In this document: piece by piece, positions 7,268 to 15,969 of the stretch
Numbering within the stretch: the stretch's first letter is position 1
Layout of the letters: each line of letters opens with the position of its first letter
Source of the DNA: JAQGMJ01 sp036498945
GTDB lineage: Bacteria; Pseudomonadota; Gammaproteobacteria; Burkholderiales; JAEUOS01
Assembly: GCA_036498945.1 (NCBI GenBank)
Contig: DASYEQ010000061.1
Span: 1 to 64,000 of the forward strand
DNA length: 64,000 nucleotides
Direction: 5' to 3'
Made by a program: the position numbers and the translations under genes
The notes under the pieces: generated by a model
Told to the model about the DNA's origin: nothing
The model's database searches: none
Seen by the model: only the letters and a program-made list of their open reading frames with translations

Positions 7268-8194
7268 TTACTTGGCGTAACTCTCGACCTTCATCGCCGG
7301 GTTGCCGATCTCATCCAGGCGACCCTCGGCGGACATCACGCCGACGAACACTTCAAGCGCGTGCAGCATCGGCGGCATGCCGAAGTTGGCGGCGGTCTGC
7401 AGGATCACTTCCATTACTTCGGTGGCCTTGGCGCCGTTGCGCATGGCGCCGCGCATGTGGCCGCGGGCCTGGGTGGCTTCGCCCACGGCGAGGCAGTCGC
7501 CCACCATGCAAAGCAGGCGCGTCTTGTCGTCGACGATGAAGCGCGAGTACATGCCGCCGTAGCAGAACTTCACCCACAAGCCGGCGAAATGCGGGTCGAT
7601 CTTGGTCAGCCACTCGAGGATGTTGAGGTGGTGCAGCGGGCGCAGCGAGAGGCCGCGGCCGACCGCGTGCCAGCCGTGCAGGTCGAACAGGGTCTTGAAG
7701 CGCGGGTCGGCGACGTCGTCCTTGTGCCAGGTCTTGAATTCCTCTTCGTACTTGCGCGTGCTGTCGTGGCCGTCGAGCGGCAACTGGCTCGCCTTGAGTT
7801 CGCCCAGCAGGTTCTTTTCCTTGGCAATCGCGTAAAAGGTATGGATCGCCGGGTCCACCGTGGTGTGGCCGCCGTAGACCACGCATTGCAGGATGATTTC
7901 GAGAATCTCGCGCACCGGCACGCCGGCATCCAGCGCCGCGCGCACGGTGTCGTCGATCAGTTGCTGGCTCTTGGCCATCACGTACTGGCCGATCAGCACC
8001 AGCATGCGCGTGCGGATGTCCAGCGCCGGACGCGCGGCCAGGCCGGTGATGGCGAAGTCCAGCCACTGCTTGGTGAAATGCTGGTCCAGCGCGTCGCGCT
8101 CGGCCAGGCGGGTGGCGAAATACTCACCCTGCATCTTGGTGCCGAGATTGGCGGCGGCGTCGCCATATTTGGCGCGCAGGTCGGGGGAAACCAT
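7268..8194 (-). CDS. Double-domain carboxymuconolactone decarboxylase family protein
   Basis: A 308-residue protein made of two CMD/AhpD-like repeats. Domain 1 (about residues 35-135) contains RTRMLVLIGQYV and EILEIILQCVVYGGH. Domain 2 (about 190-290) contains TRLLCMVGDCLAVGE and EVMEVILQTAANFGM. The second repeat lacks the Cys and His of the first, so only one half may be catalytically competent. The AhpD CxxC redox pair is absent, pointing away from peroxidase function and towards a decarboxylase or lactone-type reaction. It is the promoter-proximal gene of the operon with the SDR and is divergent from a Bug-CaiB operon. Confidence 0.85.
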   Translation of the reverse strand: MVSPDLRAKYGDAAANLGTKMQGEYFATRLAERDALDQHFTKQWLDFAITGLAARPALDIRTRMLVLIGQYVMAKSQQLIDDTVRAALDAGVPVREILEIILQCVVYGGHTTVDPAIHTFYAIAKEKNLLGELKASQLPLDGHDSTRKYEEEFKTWHKDDVADPRFKTLFDLHGWHAVGRGLSLRPLHHLNILEWLTKIDPHFAGLWVKFCYGGMYSRFIVDDKTRLLCMVGDCLAVGEATQARGHMRGAMRNGAKATEVMEVILQTAANFGMPPMLHALEVFVGVMSAEGRLDEIGNPAMKVESYAK

Positions 8195-8238
8195 GGGAAT
8201 ATCCTTCTAGCTCAAAGGGACGCCGTTGCCGGCGGTAT

Positions 8239-8258
8239 TTTGGAAATATATTTTCAAA
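8239..8258. promoter_or_regulatory. 20-bp AT-rich dyad between divergent operons
   Basis: TTTGGAAATATATTTTCAAA pairs at 9 of 10 positions about its centre and stands out in a region otherwise well above 60% GC. It lies 45 bp upstream of the CMD gene start, within the shared region facing the Bug-CaiB operon. A dimeric regulator binding here could control both operons. Function inferred. Confidence 0.5.
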
Positions 8259-8480
8259 TGCGGATGCGCCGCCGCTCTGCGGAGAAGGCGCTCCGGACCG
8301 CGTGATTGTAACCCGGAAGTCCTTTAGAGGAGTATGATTTCATCAATCCGCGTTATGCGTGAACCTTTGATTGCCGGGCAGGGGGCCAAGTCCGCATACT
8401 TGCGCGGCCAACAAGGTTCGTGCCGGCATGCGGCGCTGCGCGCGGCGAGCCGAGTGACAAATTTAAAGATGAGACAGGTG

Positions 8481-9488
8481 ATGAACGTCAAACCCGTATT
8501 TCCCCCACTGTTTTCCCTCGTATGCACCCTGGCCGTGCTGCTCCCGGCCGGCGCGTGGGCGCAACGCCCGACAGCCCCCGCCGACAAGAATTACCCGAGC
8601 AGGCCGATCCGCGTGGTGGTGCCCTACGGTGCCGGCGCCGGGCCGGACGTGGTGGGCCGCACCCTGGGCGAGAAGATGGCCGGCAGCCTGGGGCAGAACA
8701 TGGTGTTCGACAACCGCGGGGGCGCCGGCGGCATGCTGGGCACCGACGTCGTCGCCAAGTCGGCGCCGGACGGCTACACCCTGCTGCTGCAGACCGGGGC
8801 GATCGCCAGCTACCACTTCTTTTTCAAGAACGTACCGTATGACCTGAACCGCGACCTGGTGCCGATCAGCCTGATCGCGCGCAACGTCGGCTACGTGCTG
8901 GCGGTGAACCCCAACGTGCCGGCGAAGAACGTCAGGGAACTGATCGCCTACGGCAAGTCCAAGCCGGGCGAACTCAATTTCGGCACCGCGGGCCTGGGCA
9001 GTGTGATGCACGTGGCGGCCGAGCTATTCGACCAGAAGACCGGCGTGAAGATGTCGCCGGTGCATTACACCGGCGTGCCGGCGGCGCTGACGGATCTGGT
9101 CGCCGGGCAGATCCAGGTGGGCTTCCCCGCCGCGCCTTCGTCCCTGCCGTTCATCACCACCGGCCGCATGCGCGTTCTGGGCATCAGTTCGGACAAGCGC
9201 TGGCACAAGCTGCCGGAGGTGCCGACCATCGCCGAGGCCGGCGTGCCGGGCTACAAATACATCGGCTGGTACGGCCTGTTCGCGCCGGCCGGCACACCGC
9301 CCGAGTACGTCACCAAACTGCAGGCGGAAGTGGCGAAGGCGATGAAGGATGCGGGCCTGCGCAAGCTGTTCGACGACCAGGGCCTGGAGCCGGTCGGCAG
9401 CACCCCGGCCGAGCTGGTCAAGGCGACCGAGGAAGAAGCCGCGCTCAACCAGAGCGTCACCCGCGCGATGGGCCTGAAGCTGCAATAA
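8481..9488 (+). CDS. Bug/TctC-family periplasmic receptor (2)
   Basis: A 335-residue product from ATG 8481. The start was chosen because MNVKPVFPPLFSLV begins a clear signal peptide ending in GAWA. An ATG at 8469 would add only four residues, and the frame reaching back to 8334 adds a non-signal-like stretch. Bug motifs are PSRPIRVVVPYGAGAGPDVVGR, FDNRGGAGGM, APDGYTLLL and HYTGVPAAL (the usual HVPYKG is altered to HYTG, which may change ligand contacts). It is 34 bp upstream of the CaiB/BaiF CoA-transferase gene on the same strand, so uptake and CoA activation of the same acid are probably coupled. Confidence 0.9.
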   Translation: MNVKPVFPPLFSLVCTLAVLLPAGAWAQRPTAPADKNYPSRPIRVVVPYGAGAGPDVVGRTLGEKMAGSLGQNMVFDNRGGAGGMLGTDVVAKSAPDGYTLLLQTGAIASYHFFFKNVPYDLNRDLVPISLIARNVGYVLAVNPNVPAKNVRELIAYGKSKPGELNFGTAGLGSVMHVAAELFDQKTGVKMSPVHYTGVPAALTDLVAGQIQVGFPAAPSSLPFITTGRMRVLGISSDKRWHKLPEVPTIAEAGVPGYKYIGWYGLFAPAGTPPEYVTKLQAEVAKAMKDAGLRKLFDDQGLEPVGSTPAELVKATEEEAALNQSVTRAMGLKLQ

Positions 9489-9522
9489 GCAAGAGAAGAA
9501 CGCAAGGAAGCAAGAGAACGAC

Positions 9523-10719
9523 ATGGCGCAGCCTTTGGCAGGCATCCGGGTCCTGGAACTCGGCAATTTCATCGCGGGCCCCTTGAGCGGCATGTTGCTG
9601 GCGGACATGGGGGCGGAAGTGATCAAGGTGGAGCCGCCCAAGGGTGGCGACATGATGCGCGCCTCCCCGCCGCTCGTCGAAGGCGAGAGCCTGGTGTTCG
9701 CCACCATCAACCGCAACAAGCGCTCGATCGCCATCGACCTGAAAAAACCCGGCGCGCGCGAGGTGCTGCTGAAGCTGGCGGAGAAGGCCGACGTCTGGCT
9801 GGAGAATTACCGTCCCGGCGTGCTACCCAAGCTGGGCCTGGGGCCGGACGATGTGAAGAAGGTCAACCCGAAGATCTGCTACATCTCGGTTTCGGGTTAC
9901 GGCCAGACCGGGCCGCAGCGTCAGCGCGCGGCGGTGAACCTGATCGTGGAAGCGGCCTCGGGCGTGCTGTCGGTGAATGGCGAAGCAGGCGAGATTCCGA
10001 TGCGCCCCGGCTTGCAGACGGCGGACGTGTTCGGCGCCATGTTCGCCACCTACGCGGTGCTGACAGCGCTCCTGGGCCAGGCGCGCCACGGCGAGGGGCG
10101 CGTGGCGGATGTGTCGCTGGTGGAGGCTTCGATCACGGCTTCGATGTTCGAGACCGCCGAGGTGCTGAACATGGGCACGGTGCCGCAGCCGATCGGGCGC
10201 ATGCATCGGCTTACCGCGCCGTACACCATCTTTCGCACGCGCGACGGCAAGTACGTCGCGACGGGGGCGTCGAACAACGAGTTGCTGCGCAAGCTGCTCA
10301 CGGCACTGGGCATTCCGCAGCATCTGGACGATCCGCGTTTCGCCACCTATTCATCGCGCAAGATTCATGAAGATGCGATCACCTCTCTGGTGGCCGCGGA
10401 GATCGCGAAGATGGATGTCGATCCGCTGGAGGAATTGCTGAACGACGCCGGCGTGCCGTGCTCGCAAGTAAATGATTACGCCAAGGTGGTGGACAACCCG
10501 CAGGCCAACGCGCGCAACCTGGTGCAGGAAATGACGCACCCGAAGATCGGCAAGTTCCGGCAGACGCGCAACCCGGTGCTGTTCGATCACGGCGGGCCGG
10601 AGCTGAAGCGCCCGGCGCCGGTATTGGGCCAGCACACCGAAGAGGTGCTGGCGGAAGCGGGCTATGGCCGCGCGGAGATCGAGCGGCTTGTGGCGGACGG
10701 CGCGGCGGTCAACGCCTGA
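9523..10719 (+). CDS. CaiB/BaiF family (type III) CoA-transferase
   Basis: A 398-residue enzyme that moves CoA between acids through an aspartyl anhydride. The N terminus (IRVLELGNFIAGPLSG), the AEVIKVEPP segment and NRNKRSIAIDLK are standard. Asp168 in LQTADVFGAM aligns by position with the catalytic Asp169 of formyl-CoA transferase. GVPCSQVNDYAKV near residue 315 is the usual C-terminal domain motif. It follows a Bug receptor by 34 bp in an apparent operon, suggesting activation of the imported carboxylic acid. Acceptor and donor cannot be predicted. Confidence 0.92.
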   Translation: MAQPLAGIRVLELGNFIAGPLSGMLLADMGAEVIKVEPPKGGDMMRASPPLVEGESLVFATINRNKRSIAIDLKKPGAREVLLKLAEKADVWLENYRPGVLPKLGLGPDDVKKVNPKICYISVSGYGQTGPQRQRAAVNLIVEAASGVLSVNGEAGEIPMRPGLQTADVFGAMFATYAVLTALLGQARHGEGRVADVSLVEASITASMFETAEVLNMGTVPQPIGRMHRLTAPYTIFRTRDGKYVATGASNNELLRKLLTALGIPQHLDDPRFATYSSRKIHEDAITSLVAAEIAKMDVDPLEELLNDAGVPCSQVNDYAKVVDNPQANARNLVQEMTHPKIGKFRQTRNPVLFDHGGPELKRPAPVLGQHTEEVLAEAGYGRAEIERLVADGAAVNA

Positions 10720-10790
10720 TCAGGGCGCCGGCTGGTTTGGGCCATTGGCAGGTAGCGTTCGGGAATTCATCCCCGATCTTCCGGTGAAAC

Positions 10791-11621
10791 TCAGGGCGCC
10801 GGCCAGTTCAGCCATTCGCACACGCCGCGTCCGAGGATCCATTCCTGGTCTTCGCGCGCGAGCCAGGGCAGGGCGGTGGCAAAGAGGCGGATCGCCTCGT
10901 CGTAGCCGCAGGGCATGCGCGCGAGATCGGTACCCCAGAAGATGCGCCTGGGGCCGAAGGCGTCGAACACCTGCTTGAGATACGGATGCAGCGGCGCGAA
11001 CGGGTAGGGCGCGCTGGTGTAGGCCGGCAGGCAGCTTGCCATCATTGTGATGTTGGGGCGGCGCGCCAGCGGCAGCAGCCGGTCGAACTCGGCGAAGGCG
11101 GCGGCGTCGCGCACGTCGGTAGGCAGGGCCAGGTGGCACAGCGAAAGTCTCAGGCGCGGATGGCGCGCGGCAATGTCGTCGATGAGGGGCGCCATCGCAT
11201 GGGTGATCAGCACCATCAGCGGCACGCCGGCGGCTTCCGCCGCGCGCCACAGCCAGTCGACGCGGCCCTCCAGCAGTGCGGGCTTTTGCGCCAGGGTGAA
11301 GGTGAGGCGCATGCCGAGCATGCCGGGGGTAGCGAGCCAGTTGGCGACCTGCGCGCGCGCGCCGGCCGCTTCCGGGTTGAAGCGGCCCATGACGGCGAAA
11401 CGATCGGGGTGGGCCCGCGCGGCGGCGAGCACGTAGTCGTTGCGGTCGGCGTCCCACGAGGGCGCTACGAGGATGGCGCGGGCCACGCCGGCGGTGTCCA
11501 TCGCGCGCAGGAGCTCATCGGCTTCAAGGGGAGGGGCACGATGCGGATGACGGCCCGGCGCCCACTGGCGCTCGGGGGTTTCAGGGCCCCAGACGTGTAC
11601 CTGGGCATCGGTGATGAACAT
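10791..11621 (-). CDS. Amidohydrolase family 2 (PF04909-type) metal-dependent hydrolase
   Basis: A 276-residue TIM-barrel hydrolase. MFITDAQVHVWG gives the N-terminal metal motif in the D-x-x-x-H form common in this family. ITHAMAP in mid-protein, SLCHL and FWGTDLARMP near residue 235 provide the later metal/active-site positions. Relatives include 2-pyrone-4,6-dicarboxylate lactonases and aminocarboxymuconate-type decarboxylases. The ATG at 11621 was preferred over the frame reaching 11720, whose extra residues are not family-like. It converges on the CaiB gene and is divergent from the AraC gene, which may control it. Confidence 0.85.
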   Translation of the reverse strand: MFITDAQVHVWGPETPERQWAPGRHPHRAPPLEADELLRAMDTAGVARAILVAPSWDADRNDYVLAAARAHPDRFAVMGRFNPEAAGARAQVANWLATPGMLGMRLTFTLAQKPALLEGRVDWLWRAAEAAGVPLMVLITHAMAPLIDDIAARHPRLRLSLCHLALPTDVRDAAAFAEFDRLLPLARRPNITMMASCLPAYTSAPYPFAPLHPYLKQVFDAFGPRRIFWGTDLARMPCGYDEAIRLFATALPWLAREDQEWILGRGVCEWLNWPAP

Positions 11622-11776
11622 GATGTGGCGCGCGAAAAGAAGTGGGCGCAAGTCTAGCAAGTGCGGCATCGCGTGAGGGGGCGGGTGAGTGTTCACGGCG
11701 GTAATGCGCTGCATGCGCAAAGAAATCGCAGCGGCAAGATTGACGTAGAATCACTGGATCCATCGAGATCCCGCCA

Positions 11777-12565
11777 ATGCCTTCCTCTGTGGCTACCCCA
11801 ATCAAATCCACCAGCGCCGCCGATTACATGCGCGTGCCGCGCGCCGTCGGCGCGATGGCCAAGGACTTTCCGGCGGGCTACCTGATCCCCGAAGACACAC
11901 ATACGCGCGGGCAGTTGCTCTACGCGATTACCGGCGTGATGAGCGTGCACACCGAGCATGGCATCTGGGTCGTGCCGCCGGAGCGCGCGGTATGGGTACC
12001 ACCGCAGACATTGCATTCGACGCGCATGTCGGGTGACGTGGCGATGCGCACGCTCTACGTGCGCAAGCGCGAGTGCGCGGAGTTGCCGCAGCGCTGCTCG
12101 GTGATCCACGTCACGCCGCTGTTGCGCGAGTTGATCCTGCGCGCGGTGCACCTGCCGCTGTATTACGACGAGGCCAGCGCCGCGGGACGGGTGATGGGGC
12201 TGATCCTGGACGAGATGGCCGGCGCGCATGTATTGCCGCTGCACCTGCCGCGGCCGCGCGATGCGCGCGTGCTCAAGGTGTGCGACCTGCTGGCCGCCAA
12301 TCCCGCCGAGACGCGCGGCCTGGCCGAATTCGGCAAAGCGGTGGGGGCCAGCGAGCGCAATCTCGCACGCCTGTTCACGCGCGAAACCGGCATGAGTTTC
12401 GCCGCCTGGCGACAGCAGGCCCGCCTGGTGGCGGCGCTCGAGCAACTGGCGCGGCGCATGCCGATCGGGCGCATCGCCGAATCCCTGGGCTACGAAAGCG
12501 CCAGTGCCTTCACCGCCATGTTCAAGAAGGCCCTGGGCGTCGCGCCGAAGGATTATTTCACCTGA
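11777..12565 (+). CDS. AraC-family transcriptional regulator with N-terminal cupin domain
   Basis: A 262-residue regulator. Residues about 25-115 form a cupin sensor (HTRGQLLYAITGVMSV, WVVPPERAVWVPP), and the last ~95 residues hold the two AraC helix-turn-helix units (VGASERNLARLFTRETGMSF and then RIAESLGYESASAFTAMFKK). The architecture matches the NimR/YeaM-like subgroup, whose members often regulate a divergent neighbour. The divergent neighbour here is the amidohydrolase gene, 155 bp away. Ligand unknown. Confidence 0.9.
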   Translation: MPSSVATPIKSTSAADYMRVPRAVGAMAKDFPAGYLIPEDTHTRGQLLYAITGVMSVHTEHGIWVVPPERAVWVPPQTLHSTRMSGDVAMRTLYVRKRECAELPQRCSVIHVTPLLRELILRAVHLPLYYDEASAAGRVMGLILDEMAGAHVLPLHLPRPRDARVLKVCDLLAANPAETRGLAEFGKAVGASERNLARLFTRETGMSFAAWRQQARLVAALEQLARRMPIGRIAESLGYESASAFTAMFKKALGVAPKDYFT

Positions 12566-12572
12566 CGCCGCA

Positions 12573-12590
12573 GTGTGCGCTGGCGCACAC
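12573..12590. terminator. Hairpin after the AraC gene
   Basis: GTGTGCG-CTGG-CGCACAC forms a 7-bp perfect stem 8 bp after the AraC stop. No T-run follows, so if it terminates transcription it is not a classical intrinsic terminator. The rest of the gap to 12855 holds nothing I recognise. Confidence 0.35.
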
Positions 12591-12855
12591 AAGCGCCTGA
12601 TTTCAAATGGTTGACTTGCCAATCTACCGGACATGCGGCGGAAAATCCCGCATTTCGGCCGATGAGCCGCAGGCGCCATCCAATAATCTTTACGCGTGGG
12701 CCCTAAAGTTTTCCGGTGGCCTGCCGTAGCAGCACTCAATGGAAGGCCGGCGCGTGCGCGGGAGGCTGGCCTTTCAGGGAACGTTCAGCCGTCGCAAATG
12801 CCCAAGCATTGCTGGCTGGCGGTTTGCAATCAGGCTTTGTGGATGGGTAAGAAGA

Positions 12856-12945
12856 ATGATCGTTCTGGTGATTGTCGGTGTGATCGTCGCGGCTGACAGC
12901 GGGTACCGCGCCTGGCGCGACTTCAAGGCGGCGAAGGCGAAATAA
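12856..12945 (+). CDS. Possible 29-residue hydrophobic small protein
   Basis: ATG 12856 begins MIVLVIVGVIVAADSGYR and ends in a Lys/Ala-rich tail, giving a single membrane-anchored segment with a basic cytosolic end. A purine-rich AAGAAG lies just upstream. It is followed 42 bp later by a strong terminator hairpin, consistent with a short transcript. Too short for confident coding statistics; it may be a chance frame. Confidence 0.3.
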   Translation: MIVLVIVGVIVAADSGYRAWRDFKAAKAK

Positions 12946-12987
12946 GTTTTGGCCGGCAGCCGCGCGCCTGCGGCTGCCGCAGGAAAG

Positions 12988-13022
12988 AAATGGGCGTTGC
13001 GCCATTGGCGCAACGCCCATTT
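12988..13022. terminator. Bidirectional intrinsic terminator
   Basis: ATGGGCGTTGCGCC-ATT-GGCGCAACGCCCAT is a perfect 14-bp stem with a 3-nt loop, extended by flanking A/T pairs. T-rich DNA follows on the plus strand, and a T-rich stretch also follows on the minus strand after the trxC gene. It separates trxC from the upstream small frame. Confidence 0.85.
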
Positions 13023-13042
13023 TCATTTCGCGCGGCGAACGT

Positions 13043-13486
13043 TCACAAATGTCCGCGCACCCAGTTCACCAGGCTGTTCGCATCCATCGCTCCGGACTGG
13101 CGCGCAACTTCGTGGCCATTGCGGAACATGATCAGGGTCGGAATCGAGCGTATGCCATAACGCGCGGCCACGGCCTGCGCCTCTTCGGTGTTGAGCTTGG
13201 CCAGACGTACCTGTGGCTCCAGCAGCGCGGCGGCGCGCTCGAAGTGCGGTGCCATCGTGCGGCACGGCCCGCACCACGGCGCCCAGAAATCCACCACCAC
13301 CGGAATCTCGGTGGCTGCCAGATGAGCGGCAAAATCGCCTTCGCCCAGTTCCACCGGCTTGCCGGTGAACAGCGCCTGCTTGCACTTGCCGCACACCGGG
13401 TGCTCGGCCAGGCGCTCCGCGGGCACGCGGTTGGTGGCGCCGCAGGCAGGGCAGGCGAGGTGGACGCGTTCAGCGGTGGTTTGCAT
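13043..13486 (-). CDS. trxC: Thioredoxin 2 with N-terminal zinc ribbon
   Basis: A 147-residue disulfide reductase. CxxC pairs at residues 12/15 and 32/35 form the zinc-binding domain that distinguishes Trx2 from Trx1. The redox site is WCGPC at residues 71-75, and IPTLIMF holds the conserved cis-Pro. Length and layout match TrxC. It is divergent from an amidase gene and ends in a strong terminator, so it is monocistronic. TrxC commonly responds to oxidative stress; no OxyR site was identified here. Confidence 0.95.
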   Translation of the reverse strand: MQTTAERVHLACPACGATNRVPAERLAEHPVCGKCKQALFTGKPVELGEGDFAAHLAATEIPVVVDFWAPWCGPCRTMAPHFERAAALLEPQVRLAKLNTEEAQAVAARYGIRSIPTLIMFRNGHEVARQSGAMDANSLVNWVRGHL

Positions 13487-13586
13487 GATGTGAAGAAGTT
13501 GGAGGCGGCCGGCGCGAAGTCAAGACACGCGTCTTGCTATTATCGCGCCCTTGTCCGTATTTGCATTCCAATAATCAGGAGACCCC

Positions 13587-15005
13587 GTGAGCCAGGAACT
13601 GAACTTTTTGCCCGCCACCGAACTTGCCGCGCGCATCCGCGCGAAGGAATTGTCGGCCGCCGAAGTGATGCAGGCGCACCTGGCGCAAATCGAGCGGGTC
13701 AACCCCAAGGTCAACGCCATCGTCACCCTGCACGCCGAACAGGCGCTGGCGCAGGCGCGCGCGGCGGATGAGAAGCAGGCGCGTGGCGAGCCGCTTGGCC
13801 CGCTGCACGGCTTGCCGGTCGCCCACAAAGACCTGTTCATGACGAAAGGCATGCGCACCACCTGGGGCTCACCGATCTTCAGGGACAACGTTCCGGACCG
13901 CAGCCATCTGCTGGTCGAGCGCACCTGGAACGCCGGCGCGATCGCAGTGGGCAAGAGCAATACGCCCGAATTCGGCGCCGGCTCGCAGACCTTCAACACC
14001 GTCTTCGGCGCTACCCGCAATCCCTACGACCTTACCAAGACCTGTGGCGGCTCCTCCGGCGGCGCCGGTGTGGCGCTGGCTACCGGCATGGTGCCGCTGG
14101 CCGACGGCAGCGACCTCGGTGCCTCGCTGCGCAACCCGGCCAATTTCTGCAATGTCGTCGGCCTGCGTCCCTCGCCCGGCCGTGTCCCCAGCTACCCCTC
14201 CAAGCATCTGTGGGGCACGCTCTCCGTGCATGGCCCGATGGGGCGCACGGTGGAAGATGTCGCCTTGCTGCTGTCGGCGCAGGCCGGTTTCGATCCGCGC
14301 GTGCCGATCGCCGTTGCCGGCAGCGGCGACCATTTCCGCGCCCCGCTCAAGCGCGACTTCAAGGGCACGCGCATCGCGTTCTCGCCAAAATTCGGCGGCC
14401 AGGTACCGGTGGACAAGCACGTGGCCGACATCATCGCGCCGCACGCCAGGACCTTCGAAGCCCTGGGCTGCGTGCTGGAAGACGAGGTGCCGGATTTCTC
14501 CGGTGCCCACGAAGTGTTCCTGACGTTGCGCGCCCACCTGTTCGAAATCAACAACGGCGGCTATCTCGATAACCACCGCGACAAGCTCAAGGCCACGGTG
14601 ATCTGGAATATCGAAGCCGCGCGCAAGCTCTCGGCGGTGGACATCGCGAAGGCCGACGCCGAGCGCACCAAGATCCTCGACCGCGTGTCGAAGTTCTTTG
14701 AGACCTACGACTACCTGGTGTGCCCGGTGAACCAGGTACTGCCGTTTCCGATCGACAAGGAATACGTCGACGAGATCAACGGCGAGAAGCTGGGCGACTA
14801 CCTGTCGTGGATGAAGTCCTGCTACTACATCACCATCACCGGCCATCCGGCGATCTCGGTGCCCTGCGGCTTTACCGACGACGGCCTGCCGGTGGGCATC
14901 CAGATCGTCGGCAAATCCTTCGCCGATCTCGCCGTGCTGCAACTGGCCTACGCCTTCGAGCAGGCGACGCAAGTGGGCCTGCGCCGCCCGCCGGTGGTGG
15001 CGTAG
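13587..15005 (+). CDS. Amidase-signature family hydrolase
   Basis: A 472-residue serine hydrolase that cleaves C-N amide bonds. The Ser-cisSer-Lys triad is visible: Lys81 in AHKDLF, Ser156 in GGSSGGA, and the nucleophile Ser180 in SDLGASLRNPA. It starts with GTG at 13587, preceded by AGGAGA at a proper distance; no earlier start is consistent with the family N terminus. The product lacks a signal peptide, so it is cytoplasmic. Its stop is 1 bp from the convergent stop of a Bug gene. GatA is unlikely, because gatB/gatC are absent and the family details resemble stand-alone catabolic amidases. Confidence 0.92.
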   Translation: MSQELNFLPATELAARIRAKELSAAEVMQAHLAQIERVNPKVNAIVTLHAEQALAQARAADEKQARGEPLGPLHGLPVAHKDLFMTKGMRTTWGSPIFRDNVPDRSHLLVERTWNAGAIAVGKSNTPEFGAGSQTFNTVFGATRNPYDLTKTCGGSSGGAGVALATGMVPLADGSDLGASLRNPANFCNVVGLRPSPGRVPSYPSKHLWGTLSVHGPMGRTVEDVALLLSAQAGFDPRVPIAVAGSGDHFRAPLKRDFKGTRIAFSPKFGGQVPVDKHVADIIAPHARTFEALGCVLEDEVPDFSGAHEVFLTLRAHLFEINNGGYLDNHRDKLKATVIWNIEAARKLSAVDIAKADAERTKILDRVSKFFETYDYLVCPVNQVLPFPIDKEYVDEINGEKLGDYLSWMKSCYYITITGHPAISVPCGFTDDGLPVGIQIVGKSFADLAVLQLAYAFEQATQVGLRRPPVVA

Positions 15006-15006
15006 C

Positions 15007-15966
15007 TCAGTCGGCGCGGGCGCCGGTGGCGCGAATCACCCGGCCCCAGCGCTCGCGGTCGGCGCGCATTACGCGCGTCATCTCGGCGGGCGTGCTGCCA
15101 ACCGTCTCCAGTCCGATGTCCGCCAGCTTCTTGCGCATCTCCGGCTGCTGCACGATCTCCGCCACCGCCTGCGCCAGCCTGGCGCGGATGGCCTGCGGCG
15201 TGCCGCTTGGCGCCACCATGCTCTGCCACACCTGGTAATCGAAGCCGGGGACGATCTCCGCCATCACCGGTACGCCGGGCAACAGGGGGTTGCGCTTGCC
15301 GCCGCCCAGCGCCAGCGCATGCAGGCGGCCGGTGCGCACGTGCGGCAGGGCGATGAAGACGTCGACGAACATCATGTCCACTTCGCCGCCCAGCAGCGCA
15401 GTGAAGGCCGGCCCCGCGCCCTTGTACGGCACGTGGGTCATCCTGATACCGGCGAGCGATTTGAATAATTCTCCGGCAAGATGCGGCGTGGTGCCGCTGC
15501 CGGCGGAGGCGTAGTTGAGTTTGTCCGGATTCGCGCGGGCGTAGGCGATCAGTTGCGGCACGCTGTCCAGATGCGCCTTGGGATTGACCGCCAGCACGCC
15601 ATAGTTGGTGGCGATGATGGAGACCGGCTCGAAGCCGTCCGGGTCGAACGCGAGCTTTTCATACAGGCTCTTGTTGATCACCACCGGGCCGGGCGAAGAA
15701 ACCAGCAGGGTGTAACCGTCGGGCTGCGCGCGCGCCACGAGTTCCGCGCCGAGGTTGCCGCCGGCACCGGCGTGGTTTTCCACGATCACCGGCTGCTTCC
15801 ACTTCGCCGTCAGGCGCTCGCCCAGCAGGCGCGCCAGCGTATCGCTGCCGCCGCCCGGCTGGAAGGGGATGACCAGGCGGATTGGCTTGACGGGGTAGTC
15901 CTGTGCCTGTGCCGCCGCGGTGAAAAGCAGCGCCGCCGCGCACAGCAGGCCTAAAGTCCGTCGCAT
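15007..15966 (-). CDS. Bug/TctC-family periplasmic receptor (3)
   Basis: A 319-residue receptor with signal peptide MRRTLGLLCAAALLFTAAAQA, then the mature start QDYPVKPIRLV. IPFQPGGGSDTLARLL, VENHAGAGGN, PDGYTLLVS and HVPYKGAGPAF are Bug ligand-pocket motifs. It starts 3 bp after the stop of another Bug gene (4), making a tandem receptor operon. The two proteins are clearly paralogous but not near-identical, so they probably recognise different acids. No permease gene is linked. Confidence 0.92.
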   Translation of the reverse strand: MRRTLGLLCAAALLFTAAAQAQDYPVKPIRLVIPFQPGGGSDTLARLLGERLTAKWKQPVIVENHAGAGGNLGAELVARAQPDGYTLLVSSPGPVVINKSLYEKLAFDPDGFEPVSIIATNYGVLAVNPKAHLDSVPQLIAYARANPDKLNYASAGSGTTPHLAGELFKSLAGIRMTHVPYKGAGPAFTALLGGEVDMMFVDVFIALPHVRTGRLHALALGGGKRNPLLPGVPVMAEIVPGFDYQVWQSMVAPSGTPQAIRARLAQAVAEIVQQPEMRKKLADIGLETVGSTPAEMTRVMRADRERWGRVIRATGARAD

Positions 15967-15969
15967 CGC

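Noticed and set aside
10720..10803. 13-bp direct repeat TCAGGGCGCCGGC at 10720 and 10791 around the CaiB/amidohydrolase junction
   Set aside because: Composed of common GC-rich words and partly coding; no element lies between the copies, so chance is the simplest explanation.
12739..12945. Longer version of the small frame, starting at 12739
   Set aside because: The first 39 codons are Arg-rich and have no start signal; only the hydrophobic 29-residue version from 12856 is plausible, and that weakly.
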